This document shows, in pieces, positions 23,551 through 35,159 of a stretch of DNA of 64,000 bases. The notes under the pieces are model-generated. The model saw only the letters and a list, made by a program, of their open reading frames with translations, was not told the DNA's origin and did no database searches. The stretch covers positions 84,519,447-84,583,446 of the forward strand of contig OX344761.1 in the NCBI GenBank assembly GCA_947034895.1, read 5' to 3'. This stretch comes from Rhytidiadelphus loreus. Lineage: Eukaryota; Streptophyta; Bryopsida; Hypnales; Hylocomiaceae. Made by a program: the position numbers and the translations under genes. The first letter of the stretch is position 1. Every line of letters starts with the position of its first letter.

Positions 23551-25295
23551 TAAAAGTGACATCACTAAGCATATGGTGACATAATGACATGTGCTTCTAA
23601 CTCAAAGTTGGGCATCAACAAGTGAAGATAGAGATTATACGCTTTTTAATGAGAGATCCTAAGTAGAAACATATATTTGACCATATGGTCTATAATAAAA
23701 GGACTCTTTTGGTTTTAGTTACCTATAGTAAGGCTGCAAGTGCTACTTTAGAGACACTCATCCACGCAACTACTCAAATATGACAATGGAATATTTGAAA
23801 ACACATTAGTAATGAGGTACTTTGTGAGGAAGTTGGGTGTAGTCATTGAACATGATTCAAAGAAGCAACTATTATGTAGATAGGTGGTAAACCTACTCAT
23901 GGTTGATAAAGCCCTTGAAGTAGTTTATCGCATTGATGTTTTGTAATAGGATATGTTGTATTATGTTAGTACAAATAGAAACATGGGTCACATTGCATGC
24001 TTCCAAATTTTGAAAAGCAAAGTAAATATATTAACCACTTTTTATATGATGTGTCATTTAGAAAAAATATTAATATTCAAAACGCTAGGTGCCAAAGTCT
24101 ATGTATTGAATCTTGAATTTGAATTCTTTTGTGCAAATATTTTGTAATTTTTTCCAAACAATGTACTTTAATTTATTTGCTTCTAAACTAATGTGTGTAA
24201 AAATGTACAAAAGTAAAGTTGAATTTTAACCCCTAAAGGACCAACTTGAGTCCTTTTGAAGGACTTTAAAGAGTTGAGGTAGGTGCATATAGTCTCAATT
24301 TTCATTTTCATTTTTTGAACTTTTTTGGGGGATAGAAGAGTACATCATCTTTGTAAGAATATAATTTTTTCTTCAATTGGTGTCCAAAAGCAAAAATTAT
24401 GCCACCCTAAGTTGAAAATAGAGGTCAACAAGCAACAAAAAAATTACAATAAGTCAATTAATATTAAATTTTTTTCCCTCAAATATTATATTTTTGTCTA
24501 CATGTGAAGCTTTGATTCATTCCATTTGGACTAGCAATGAAAAAATTATGGACAATCTTGTCTTTTAGACAATCTAATCAATTTTTTGAAAAAATATCTT
24601 ATATGATATATTTTTGAATGCAATTTATACAATTTTTTTGAAAATTGTTTAATATAGTTAAGTTTGTCTACTAGAACAATCTCACCATTATGCTTATTGT
24701 GTTTCAATTCCAACTTAGAGCTATTAACAATTTAGTTTTTCATTCAATCATAAACCAGCTTCTATTCAACAATTTCTTAAAGAATGAAAATCAAGTGTGT
24801 TTCTATTGAAATTTTTTGCTTAAACTTTCAATTCAATTTTTCAACATAATTTTTTTTAATTTAGAGTTTATAGTGCAATTTTTTTCCACAAATGGTGGTC
24901 AAAGTCATCTGAAATTGCAAGCCAAAGTTCAATTTTTTTTCCAACTTTGAATGCTAATATCTTCCAATCTATATGGCCAAACTTTATGAAATTTTTACCA
25001 CATGATCTTAGACAACTTAAGTACAAGATCTTACGATTAGATTCTCCAAAAATATTTTTTTGCTATTTTCTTGGATGAATGCAGCAGAAGTGGCAGTTTT
25101 GAATTGTACTACAAATCACTCCTACCAGAGGTTGCCCCTACCTGCAGTCGCCCCTACAAGAGGTCGCCCTTACATGTAGTCTCCTAGTACCCGTATGCGC
25201 CCCTTGAGTTTGCCATATAGATGCCACATGACTTTTCGTGACGTCGTGCGACGTCTATCTATCGTGGTGTCGCGCTCTCGCAGCAAACAACCCTG

Positions 25296-25301
25296 GTTAG
25301 C
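25296..25301. repeat. Target site duplication of E, in-place half
   Basis: GTTAGC directly outside the ACAACCCTG terminus, matching 13977-13982 read on the minus strand. The paralogous empty site near 52089-52096 reads ..CATTGTCAAGCCTTCTGTG and has no insertion. Confidence 0.75.
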
Positions 25302-25775
25302 CTTGTGTGACATTGGTAGTGATGCATGATCTTGTAAACCATCCAAATTAAATGAACTGAAGTGCATTTTGGTTTGGATTAGAAGTGAATTCCACCTTGC
25401 TTGTATATTTAATTTGGATGAAACAATAGGAGTGTTTAGGTACCACAAAGTCATTGGTTCATTACTCTTGTGATTACTTACATTTCGGCATGTGTTGACA
25501 TGATATGCTCTTAGTAGAATGTGATTGTAGAATGTGATTGTGCATGACATATGGTAACACATTTGAGAAAACTACTATGAATTGAAGGACTCAATACTCC
25601 CAAATAAGAAATTAAAATTAAAAGAGAACAATACACAAATCCTAGCTATAGTTGAAATCTATATAACCAAATCATGTAAACAATCCTCCATGGATTGCAA
25701 CAAATTGTTTATACAATCTAAAGTTTAGCTACATACTATGCATGAAAACTTCATGCAAACTACTAATGTAATTTG
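25302..25775. other. PNL1 downstream flank
   Basis: Paralogous to 52097-52722. It lies between the E terminus and the PNL1 stop codon and probably holds the 3' UTR of PNL1. The site near 25674-25681 corresponds to the place where a 157-bp MITE is inserted in the other copy. Confidence 0.7.
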
Positions 25776-28700
25776 TCATTGGCTTGAATTTTCCAATGGT
25801 AGCTTCAATTCAATAAAACACTCCATGCAGAGATCATAGTCAATTCTAAAAGTAGCTTTTGCCTTCATGCGAGGCCCAACTATGGGGGACACATTGCATA
25901 CATCACAAGACACCCCATCATCATAATCACCTTCACAGCAAAAATATTTGCCTTCAAGACTAGACAAAGAAGTTGGTGGGGACATCTCAACCAACATATA
26001 GGGTTCCAAGTTTGGACAATTATTCCAAGAAAGTGACCGTAATGAAGGTATCCATCCCAAATTCTTTGGTAAAGAACTCAACAATATACACCCATCTAAA
26101 TTGAGTTCAATCAAGTCTGATAACTTCTCCACTTCCTCTAGCAATGCCACCAAGCTCAAACATCCATTCAATTTGAGAGTGGTCAAGGAAGTCAACTTCC
26201 CAACCTCCTTTGGCAATGCCACCAAGCTTGAACATCCACTCAAATCAAGAGTGGTCAAAGAAGTCAAGTTCTCCACTTCCTTTAGCAATGTAGATAAACT
26301 TGAACATCCATCCAATTTGAGGGTGGTCAAGGAAGTCAAGTTCCCCACTTCCTTTGGCAATTCTACCAAGCTTGAACACCCACTCAAATCAAGAGTGGTC
26401 AAGGAAGTCAAGTTTTCAACTTCTTTTGGCAAGGCCACCAAGTTGGAACATCCTTCCAAATAGAGAGTTGTCAAGGAAGACAAATTCCACACTTCCTTGG
26501 ATGATATGGCCATGCTTGAACACCCACCCAATTTAAGAGTGGTCACGGAAGAAAAATTCTCCACTTCCTTTGGCAAGTCCGCCAAGCTCAAACATCCAAA
26601 AAAATTGATAGTGGTCAAAGAAGATAAATTCCAAACTTCCTTTGGCAATGCCGTCAAGCTTGAACACCCACCCAAATTGAGAGTGGTCAAAGAAGTCAAA
26701 TGCCCCACTTTCTTTGGCAATGCTGCCAAATTTGAACACCAGTCCAAATTGAGAGTGGTCAAGGAAGACATGTTCCCTACTTCTTTTGGCAAGGATACCA
26801 AGCTTGAACACCTATGCAATTCAAGAGTGGTCAAAGAAGTCAAATTCCCGACTTCCTTTGGCAAGGTTACCAAACTTGAACACCCACCCATTTTAAGAGT
26901 GGTCAAGGAAGACATGTTCCCTACTTCCTTTGGCAATGCTGCCAATCTTGAACACTCATCTAAATGGAAAGCAATCAAGGAAGATAGATTCTCCACTTCT
27001 TTTGGCAAAGCTTCCAAACTTGAACACCTACTCAAGTCTAGAGTGGTCAAAGAAGACAAATTCCCCACTTCCTTTGGCAGTGCTACTAAGCTTGAACACC
27101 CATCCAAATAGAAAGTAATCAAGGAAGATAGATTCCCCACTTCCTTTGGCAAGGTTGCCAAACTTGAACACCCATCCAAAACGAAAGTAGTCAAGGAAGA
27201 CATGTTTCCCATTTCTTTTGGCAATGCTACCAAATTTGAACACCCATTCAAATAGAAAGTTGTCAAGGAAGATAGGTTCCCCATTTCTTTTGGCAATGAT
27301 TCCAAGCTTGAACACCCAAATAAATAAAAAGTAATCAAGGAAGACAAGTTCCCCACTTCCTTGGGCAAGGCTGCCAAGCTTGAACATCCATTCAAATAGA
27401 AAGTTGTCAAGGAAGATAGGTTCCCCATTTCTTTTGGCAATGCTTCCAAGCTTGAACACCCAAATAAATAGATAGTAGTCAAGGAAGACAAGTTCCCCAC
27501 TTCCTTGGGCAAAGCTACCAAACTTGAACACCTATTCAAGTCTAGAGTGGTCAAAGAAGACAAATTCCCTACTTCCTTTGGCAATACCACCAAGCTTGAA
27601 CATTCACCCAATTTAAGAGTGGTCAAAGAAGACAAATTCCCCACTTCCATTGGCAATTCTACCAAGCTTGAACACTTTCTCAAGTCTAGAGTGGTCAAAG
27701 AAGACAAATTTCCTACTTCCTTAGGCAATGCTACCAAGCTTGAACACTCATCCAAATAGAAAGTAGTCAAGGAAGACAAGCTCCCCACTTCTTTGGGCAA
27801 TGCCACCAAGCTGGAACACCCGCATAAATCGAGAGTGATTAAACTTGATAAGTTCCCAATTTCCTTTGGCAGTGCTACCAAGTGAGAACAAAAATTGAGC
27901 TTTAGTCTCAATAAGGTATGGCTTGATGCAAAGTTGTTTGGTAATTCCTTAAGGAATTCAAGTCCTATTAGATCTAGAACATTTAGTGAAGCATGAGTAC
28001 TACAAAGATCAAATAGTCTCTTCTGCAAAGTGCTTGCCGTATGTGTTGGAAGTGCATGTGACAATCTAATCAACTTTCCAAAGTTTCCTATTATAACAGC
28101 CTCCAATTGAGAACATTGGGAAGCTAGTCGAAGTAATAAATTCAAATTGTTGACATGCGCTTTAGGAACACCCAAAGCGGTCACCAAAATCAAGACACGA
28201 AGCTTTTGAAAATCAAAAACTTTGTCTTGTTCAATTATAATCCCTTGCCCATAATTGCCTTGAAGAATCTCAAAGTCATGTTTAATCACAGTCCCTTGCC
28301 AAGAAATACCTTCAAGAACTTCAACATCCTACATTTAAAAAAGGTTTCATTAGAATGTATTACATCATCATATAGAGATGTCCAATGAAAATTCATCTAT
28401 TTCACATATTTCGAAACTTATGATTCTTTACATAATATGGGTTTGAATGTTTACAAATTGCATTCAAAAGTATATTACAAAACATATAATTTATACACAC
28501 TTATCCACTTACACTATTAAAATATTACCTGGCTTGTAAATCCACTTTCTGGAATCATAGATGCCTTCCAAACTCTTGAACCTTTGGCAATCATTCGTCC
28601 CATGTCACGGAGTTGGTCATGCATTTCTAGAATGGCACCATCTTCATTGACCTTCAACAATGACATATCAATCAATCTTTCCAATTCATCCACTGGAAGG

Positions 28701-31700
28701 ATGCCATCTTTCGCCCACATACACAAGAGCGTCTCTTTTGATATGCTAGATGGATATACATCTCGACAAAAGAAACAAGCCACATCCAAAAACATATTCT
28801 TTTCAATATCATTGTTCAATCCATCATAGCTAATTCTCAAGGTGTTCCAAATTTCTTTATCACCCTCTAAATTCCCTCCTCTTGCCATCCTTCGTAATGC
28901 TCGTTCCCAACTCCGCAACCTCTTTTTATTGTGGAGAAATGCACCCATCACTTTCAAGCTCAAAGGCAAGCCATTGCAAGCTTTCACAACATGCTTGCGT
29001 AAGTCTTCAAAGTGTAGTGGTAAAGGAGCTACACCCCAAGAAAGGTGAGTGGTGAAAAGCGTTGTTGCTGCCTTTTCATCCAAGATTTCAACCTCCAACC
29101 TTCCCTCAATGCCCACAAATGATTTTATTGTGCTCCAATTGCGTGTTGTGAGAATTATTGTGGTACCCTTGCTAGCTTGTACAATGTTGGGAGGCACAAT
29201 ATCACGCACTTGATCTTCATCCTTAACATCATCCAATATTAAAAGAACCTTTTTTGTAACCAACAGCTCTTCTATCATTTTTTGGGCTTTTTCCAAATCC
29301 TTGTGGTACTGATCTTTTCCAAGTTCCGGTAAACACTCTTTCATCTTCATTTGGACATCTTCCAAATTCTTCGATTTCTTTTCATTCTTAAGTTTTGGTA
29401 ATATCTCAGACAATATTATATATAAACTTGAATAATTCTTGCATTCTGGAACAAAGTAGGATGCATCATATGTCGAATTTATTCTTGCATCATTAAATAT
29501 TGCCTTTGCTAATGTGGTCTTGCCAATTCCACCCATGCCAACAATTCCTATATAATTCATTTCCAAAAGCTCTTTGGCTTTAGACAATTGATATTCCAAA
29601 TCAACAAAAACTTCTTTTCGAGGTGCAATTCGCTCATTCACCTACATAAATACAAAAGTCATATTTGTTAAATCATTTTCAAGCACAAATATAACAATAA
29701 TTTTTAAACCATAAATGTCAAGTATCAAAGGGAATTACAAAAAGTAAACATCAATATATGAGTTTTGTAGGCTAGTAATTTCATACCTTTCGCACTTGGT
29801 CCATAAAGGAATTGGAATGTCTTAACACAGAGGATGGACCAAATTGTGGAACCATTTTGCACGAATATGTTCCCTTCAAAAAAGATTTCTTTATACTTGT
29901 GAGTGTTTCACAAATTTTGGAAAATGTTGGCCGTTGAAGAGGGTCTTGAGACCAACACTTTTGGATTAAGTTCGTAAGTTCCTTGCAATTGTTGGGTAGG
30001 TCTGGTCGCAAGCTCTTACTACTACTATCATGTGTACCTGAAATTTGATCACGAAATTCTTTTGTCTCCAAACCAAAATATGGAATTTGCCTAGATAGAA
30101 TCTCTGAACATATCATGGCAAAGGACCACACATCAGCTCGAAATGGATGCAATGGAGTTTTACTTCCCTTGGTCATTTCGGGGGACATATACCTTGGTGT
30201 TCCAATTGTAAATTGTGATGACTTTGGATTCTCTAGATTGTTGCACACCTCCAATTGTGAAGTACCATAATCCATGACCTTGAATATACAATGAGGATCC
30301 ATACCCTCCATAGGCATTGAACTTGACAACACATTATCAGGTTTCAAGTCAAGATGAGCAACTTGCATGTCATGAAGGAAATACACACCCTTTGCAATTT
30401 GGTGCATGATGTCAATTGCAACATGATAGGGTAAAGGTCCTTTTGCTTTCTTCAATATGGTAGACAAGTTTGAATCCATCAATTCCATCACCAAATGCAT
30501 CTCACGAGTTTCATCTTTCTCAGGGTTCTCATCCGATCTTTGAAAAATCCCAAAACCAAAACGTTGAATGAGATTTTTCAATATTTGAAACAAGCTTGAT
30601 TTCTTCAATTGCATCACCCAATGCATGGCACCAATTTCTTCTTGTTGAGGATTCTCATCAACTTTTTTGGGAATCCCACAACCCAAAAATTGAACAAGAT
30701 TTGGATGGCTTAGACCTGCTAAGATGCCAGGCTCTTTTCGAGAATTCTTGAGATATTCAAGATCACCTTTCAATACTTTTGTAGCACATGGAAGGCCACA
30801 CCAATTTGATTTATACACACTTGCATAAGAACCTTCACCTATTTTTTGGTTTAATTTGGGTGGTTTGAAATCATAGCAAATCTCTAAAGCATTCAAGTCT
30901 CCACCATCAACTCGATCCAAATTTCTCAATCTCAACAATAGATGTTCCACTATTTCGTTATCCTTAGAGACTGGTCCCTCAAATACAAGTTCAAGCTTTC
31001 TCTTAAGATCTTCTCCATCTTCAAGGACTTGTTCATAAGTAACCGCATCAAATTGAATAGGTAGGATGTCATTTGATTGATTTGGATGGTGGAATAAGTA
31101 CATATCCCTTGCTGTATCATAACAACACTTCAAATCTAAAAGCAACTCACGAAAAGTCTCTTTGTTTTGAAGTTGAAATACTGCTGAATGGCACCATTGG
31201 TCTTGTTTCATGCAGTTATTTCCCACAATCTCTACTTTCTTTTGAAGACAACACAATTCTTCAAACATAGTTTGGAACTTGAGATCCCCAGTAGCACTTG
31301 ACAACATTTTGTCAATCCCCTTCATGGCTAATATGAGTTTACCATAAAGATGAAGACATTGATTTTTATTCAAGACTTTCATCTTTGGAGATGCTTCCAT
31401 ATCCTTCAAGAATTTCTCAAGACTTGGTATAACATTGCATAGTCTTTGACAATGCTCATTTTGCACTTGTAAGAAATCCTTTTCTTTCCTGCAAAAGTAT
31501 TTTATATCTATCAACAATAAGATATCTTCACAAAATATAAGAATATAATTACCTTGTGACATGCAATCTAATAATCAATTATGTTCTAATGATTAAATAT
31601 CAATAACCAATATTGAATAGGAAAGTAGTCTATCTTTTGAAATTAGAATATATATATATTTCTAGTTTATTCACATACATAAATGTTTAAAACATGACTA

Positions 31701-31901
31701 ATTGCAAAGTTAAAAGAAATTCAAATAGAGAACTACACAAAGAACTTTGTAATTTGAACAAGATTGTATGTTAGCGTGCACAATTCAATCATCAACACTT
31801 AAGAACATTTATGCTCACCTGGTAGACCAAGCAAAACTCATATATTTCCAAAAGCTTGCCATTGTGAAGAAGCTTGCCATCCACATCAAGAAGTGCGCCA
31901 T
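25776..31901 (-). CDS. Kinase-NB-ARC-LRR immune receptor with ZZ-like tail (PNL1)
   Basis: Four exons: 31901-31819, 31488-29787, 29641-28529 and 28328-25776. All junctions are GT-AG and keep frame, giving 1816 aa. Residues 1-28 are Met/Phe/Trp-rich. Residues 29-160 are helical and not firmly assigned (RPW8- or HeLo-like is a guess). The kinase has G-loop GEGSYASVY (245-253), Lys265, HLDLKPDN (406-413; Leu replaces the HRD Arg, Asp408 kept), DYG (434-436) and SPE (463-465). Its hinge region is duplicated (295-336 and 337-378). The NB-ARC has P-loop GMGGIGKTT (630-638), LLILDDV (728-734), GLPL (819-822) and MHD (935-937). LRRs start at 1119, and a ZZ-like zinc module lies at 1771-1804. Such receptors sense pathogens in the cytoplasm; ligand and partners are unknown. 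The start is the first ATG after an in-frame TAG. No defect seen; exons are predicted. Confidence 0.9.
25815..25916 (-). other. ZZ-type zinc-finger-like module of PNL1
   Basis: Reads GVSCDVCNVSPIVGPRMKAK followed by ATFRIDYDLCMECF. The ZZ signature (GV.CD.C...PI.G.R.K....DYDLC..C) is clear. The first and last Cys pairs, which bind one zinc in ZZ folds, are kept. The middle Cys pair is replaced by Ala/Phe-type residues, so the second zinc site should be absent. Confidence 0.75.
26073..27872 (-). repeat. LRR array of PNL1: 25 units of 72 bp
   Basis: Twenty-five consecutive 24-residue units with consensus LPKEVGNLSSLTTLxLxxCSSLVA, flanked by a degenerate unit on each side. The spacing is exactly 72 bp throughout. 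Long plus-strand open frames here are antisense shadows of this periodicity. Confidence 0.95.
30438..30689 (-). repeat. Internal duplication in the PNL1 kinase domain
   Basis: Two adjacent 42-residue segments, 295-336 (GCGIPKKVDENPQQEEIGAM...) and 337-378 (GFGIFQRSDENPEKDETREM...). About 18 of 38 aligned residues are identical. Both span strand beta4, the hinge and helix D of a kinase N-lobe/C-lobe junction. Confidence 0.85.
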
Positions 31902-34900
31902 TTCTTCAACCACATGGAGTAAAATATCAAAATTCTACACTAGATTCAAAACAAATCTAAAGAAAATAGTCAAAAATAACATTTAAATATGTAAATATAG
32001 CAAGGTCCTCAGAATATTTCAATTAACAAATATATTAAAATTTTATTAAAGACTTGTATTACACCTATCAAGCAATTTCTATACAAATCATACAATAAAA
32101 CAAAGACTAAAAGGTACTACTTTCTTATGCAATATTCATCAATATTACAAGAACAATCTTATAATGAACATATACTAATGGATTGGAAATTCAACAACGA
32201 TCGTCTTTGATTTGAATGTCATTTCAATATATAAATGCTATAAAGCTCAAATAAACACCATACATGTAGAATACATGATGAACATATTTGCAACATCTTT
32301 GACATATTGGAGGCTCAAAACTAAATCGAATTGGGAGTTTTGTAGGTCGTCAATCCCTAGTATGTACAAAAATAAACTTTTGTCACCATTGCATACTTCA
32401 TTTCATGCACCCTCTATTTTAAATTCTCAAAAAAAACATACTACAAAAATAATTATTAAAATTTGTTTCCCAAACTTTCACTACATGATTGAAAATTTTA
32501 AAAACATAACAATGGATGGTAGAAATTGCCTTCTGAACTATGACAAAGAAGTAAGTCTTAATCATCACATTTGTAGTATTTGATGCTCTTGATCCAAAAT
32601 CATACCTCCAAAATTCTCAAATCTTAAATACCATATTTATCTTCCAATATCCAAAAAAAACTTATCCAATTCTAATATAGTTAGATTATTTTCAACTTTA
32701 TTCTCATAAAGCACTAAATGACATCAACATTGTTTCTTTGGTATAAATATTTTTTCAAGGCCATCTTTCTTGCAAAATGAACTTTCAAATTCCATCATTT
32801 TTGTTGAATTTAAAACCATAACTCATGTAGATGACAATACCATATCTAGTATATTTTCTAATATTCTCTCATCCCTTTGTTGTCTTCACTACATTGAAGA
32901 ATATTTGGAGGGATGTAACTCTATTTGTCCCAATTTGTCAAATCTAGAGAAATATCACTAGTAGAATAAATACATTAGTCATATCATAATAGCTAATTTA
33001 GATTTCCTTTAAAAGCAAAACTATCAATATTTTAAACCCAAGCTTAAACTTATGAAGACGTGTGGAGTATAATTACTTTCAATTTAGAAAGGCAATATAG
33101 CTTTTTGCTTTCAACAAACAAGTGGCGTGCTCTCTTCAAATTAATAAAAAATTAATGTCTTTCTATTCCAAAATGGCAAATGCTTCACTAAAGATATTTG
33201 AGGATGAAAATTCCTAGAACATATAAAGAAGGCTAGAAAAGTTTAGTATTTGATTTTGTTGGTTGCATTTGCATTGATGTTTCAATGATCAAAGTGAACA
33301 TAATGGCAATGAATGTTAGAAGATAATGTCTCCCAATTGAAAGGCCAAACCTATTTCACTCCCTAATCTAAGAACGTAAGAGATCTTAAACAAAGGTGCA
33401 TACCCTAGATTCGACAATGGACCAATAACAAACGTCACAAAGTAGGGATACATCTAAAGTTGGATAAAAGCGGGTTGGATGCAACTTCCATTTGTATTCC
33501 ATTATGATATCAACATTATTATAAATATACCTCAACCTACATGTGAACACATGCTCAAAATCAAACCCTAGTTACAAACAAATCATTCAAAAAAAATCCT
33601 CAAAAGAACCAAATTGAATGAACATACATGTACCAATTACAATACAAAAGGAGCTATAGATTCATTTCATGCATTATGTCTATTAATTCAATATGAACAT
33701 GAAATTTCACTCAAAACTAGTATTAATTATAATATTGGCCTATTATCCATTCTAGTTGTAATAACTCACAATAAAACTTACATATGCATTTGATAAGAGG
33801 ATTTAAAATTTCAAAACAATTTCAAGATAAAACATGGTACTTTTGAGAGAGTTCAAGATGATTCCTCCACCTAATTTACTATACTAATTAATATTCTTAT
33901 ACATGATGATGACTACCATTGAACCTCTACTATTGCCTTTCTCCACTATGATATACACACCAAAAAGTGACACTCCAAAGATTTATTGAAATCCAAATGA
34001 TATAAAATTTTAATTTCTTCAAATCAAAGCAAAAATTAACACCTTTCCAAAAGCAATATTTCATAGTATAAAAAAAGATTTAAACTTTATTGGTTACTAA
34101 CGCCAATTAAATAAACAAATTTTCAAGTGGAACATTTAGATACATATTGCAATTGGTTGTATCAATTTTATCCACCATGTACAACAATCCTCACCCCTAA
34201 TCTCAAAATTTTGCAACAACTAAATTTCTACATTGCAATTTCAAATGTTAGGCCATATTTTTGTAAAATATTACAAGTGCAATGTTTCATGTAAAGTGTT
34301 TTGGGGTCTTAGCTTACCTTGTATATAATAGAACTTTCAATCTCAAGCTGCATCAAAGAACACTTCGCATGTAGCTCCTTCTTTGTAGTTGATTAACTTT
34401 TTAAAACCCCTCTCGTTCTTCACAAAGACTTTATGTAGACCAATAATATATCGAAAAAAGATGTAAAGAATTTCCAAGGAGTATTCCAACATGGACCCCT
34501 ATTTCTCAATGATGAATCATTGAATTGCCAAAAGTAGCACTCCTCAGAATGAATGAATGCTTTTAGATGAAAAAATATATTTCCATTCATATTTCATCCA
34601 CATTCATATGGATAAATTGTTGCACCATGAGAGATCCAAAATATAAATAAACTATGAAGTCTCGTTGTCCCCTCTCCTCTTCCCAAGAATTCATGCCAAA
34701 TGTATCCAAAGCTCATTAATGTCCACACTCCTACTCCACTATTCTAGTGAGAAGAATAAATCCTCCATCTCTATAGTCATTCCCAAGTTTGCTCATCCTG
34801 CAACCATTCATTCATTCAATCAAATTCTTGCACCAATATGTCAATCATCACATATTGTGGGACTTAGTGTGAGACACATTATATTTAGTATATTCACCCA

Positions 34901-35159
34901 TGAAAGAACATTGATCCTCCATTGAGAGGTTTTTGTAGGACAACACAAAGAAAATGTTTTATAACTCAAGTACAACCCTTGAAGTTGTTGTACACTTGCC
35001 AACAAAGTTCACTTGTAGGCTATTAAACCTAATTGCAACACAAAAGCCAAACACAAGACCCAAGCACAAGAGCCTACCAAACCTACAAAGACCTATAAAA
35101 GCACTTTCGAGATGCAAAAGTCACTCACATAGCATCTGAAAACAACAATCTAAGACTTG
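31902..35159. other. PNL1 upstream region
   Basis: No separate gene recognised. The whole stretch has a co-linear paralogue at 58745-61960 with many small differences. It probably holds the promoter and any 5' UTR of PNL1. Open frames here are not conserved in a coding manner. Confidence 0.5.

Larger units (their letters stand above)
20110..25295 (+). mobile_element. Transposon E, right copy, both ends present
   Basis: 5186 bp. It starts CAGGATTGTCTTATCTGACA and ends GCAGCAAACAACCCTG, giving a 9-bp terminal inverted repeat CAGGGTTGT/ACAACCCTG with one mismatch in this copy's 5' end (none in the left copy). GACGTC/ACGTC words cluster just inside both ends, like subterminal repeats. The left border is inside the copia protease region. 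The right border is followed by GTTAGC and the PNL1 downstream flank. The parts near both ends (about 20430-21330 and 24227-25105) resemble interiors of the TTAA MITEs (TAACCCCTAAAGGACCAAC at 24228), so E seems to have formed around MITE sequence. No coding frame of interest. Confidence 0.85.

Noticed and set aside
8876..25210. One giant transposon with 5-kb terminal inverted repeats (Polinton-like or foldback)
   Set aside because: The true element ends (CAGGGTTGT/ACAACCCTG with GTTAGC) lie at the inner end of the left arm and the outer end of the right arm. This fits two separate 5.2-kb insertions plus an inversion. No capsid, integrase or polymerase genes lie between the arms.
26101..27759. 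Long plus-strand open frames opposite the PNL1 LRRs (for example 26497-27111, 204 codons)
   Set aside because: They follow the 72-bp LRR periodicity exactly and recur opposite the PNL2 LRRs. They are antisense shadows of the repeat, and the sense strand has a clear NLR.
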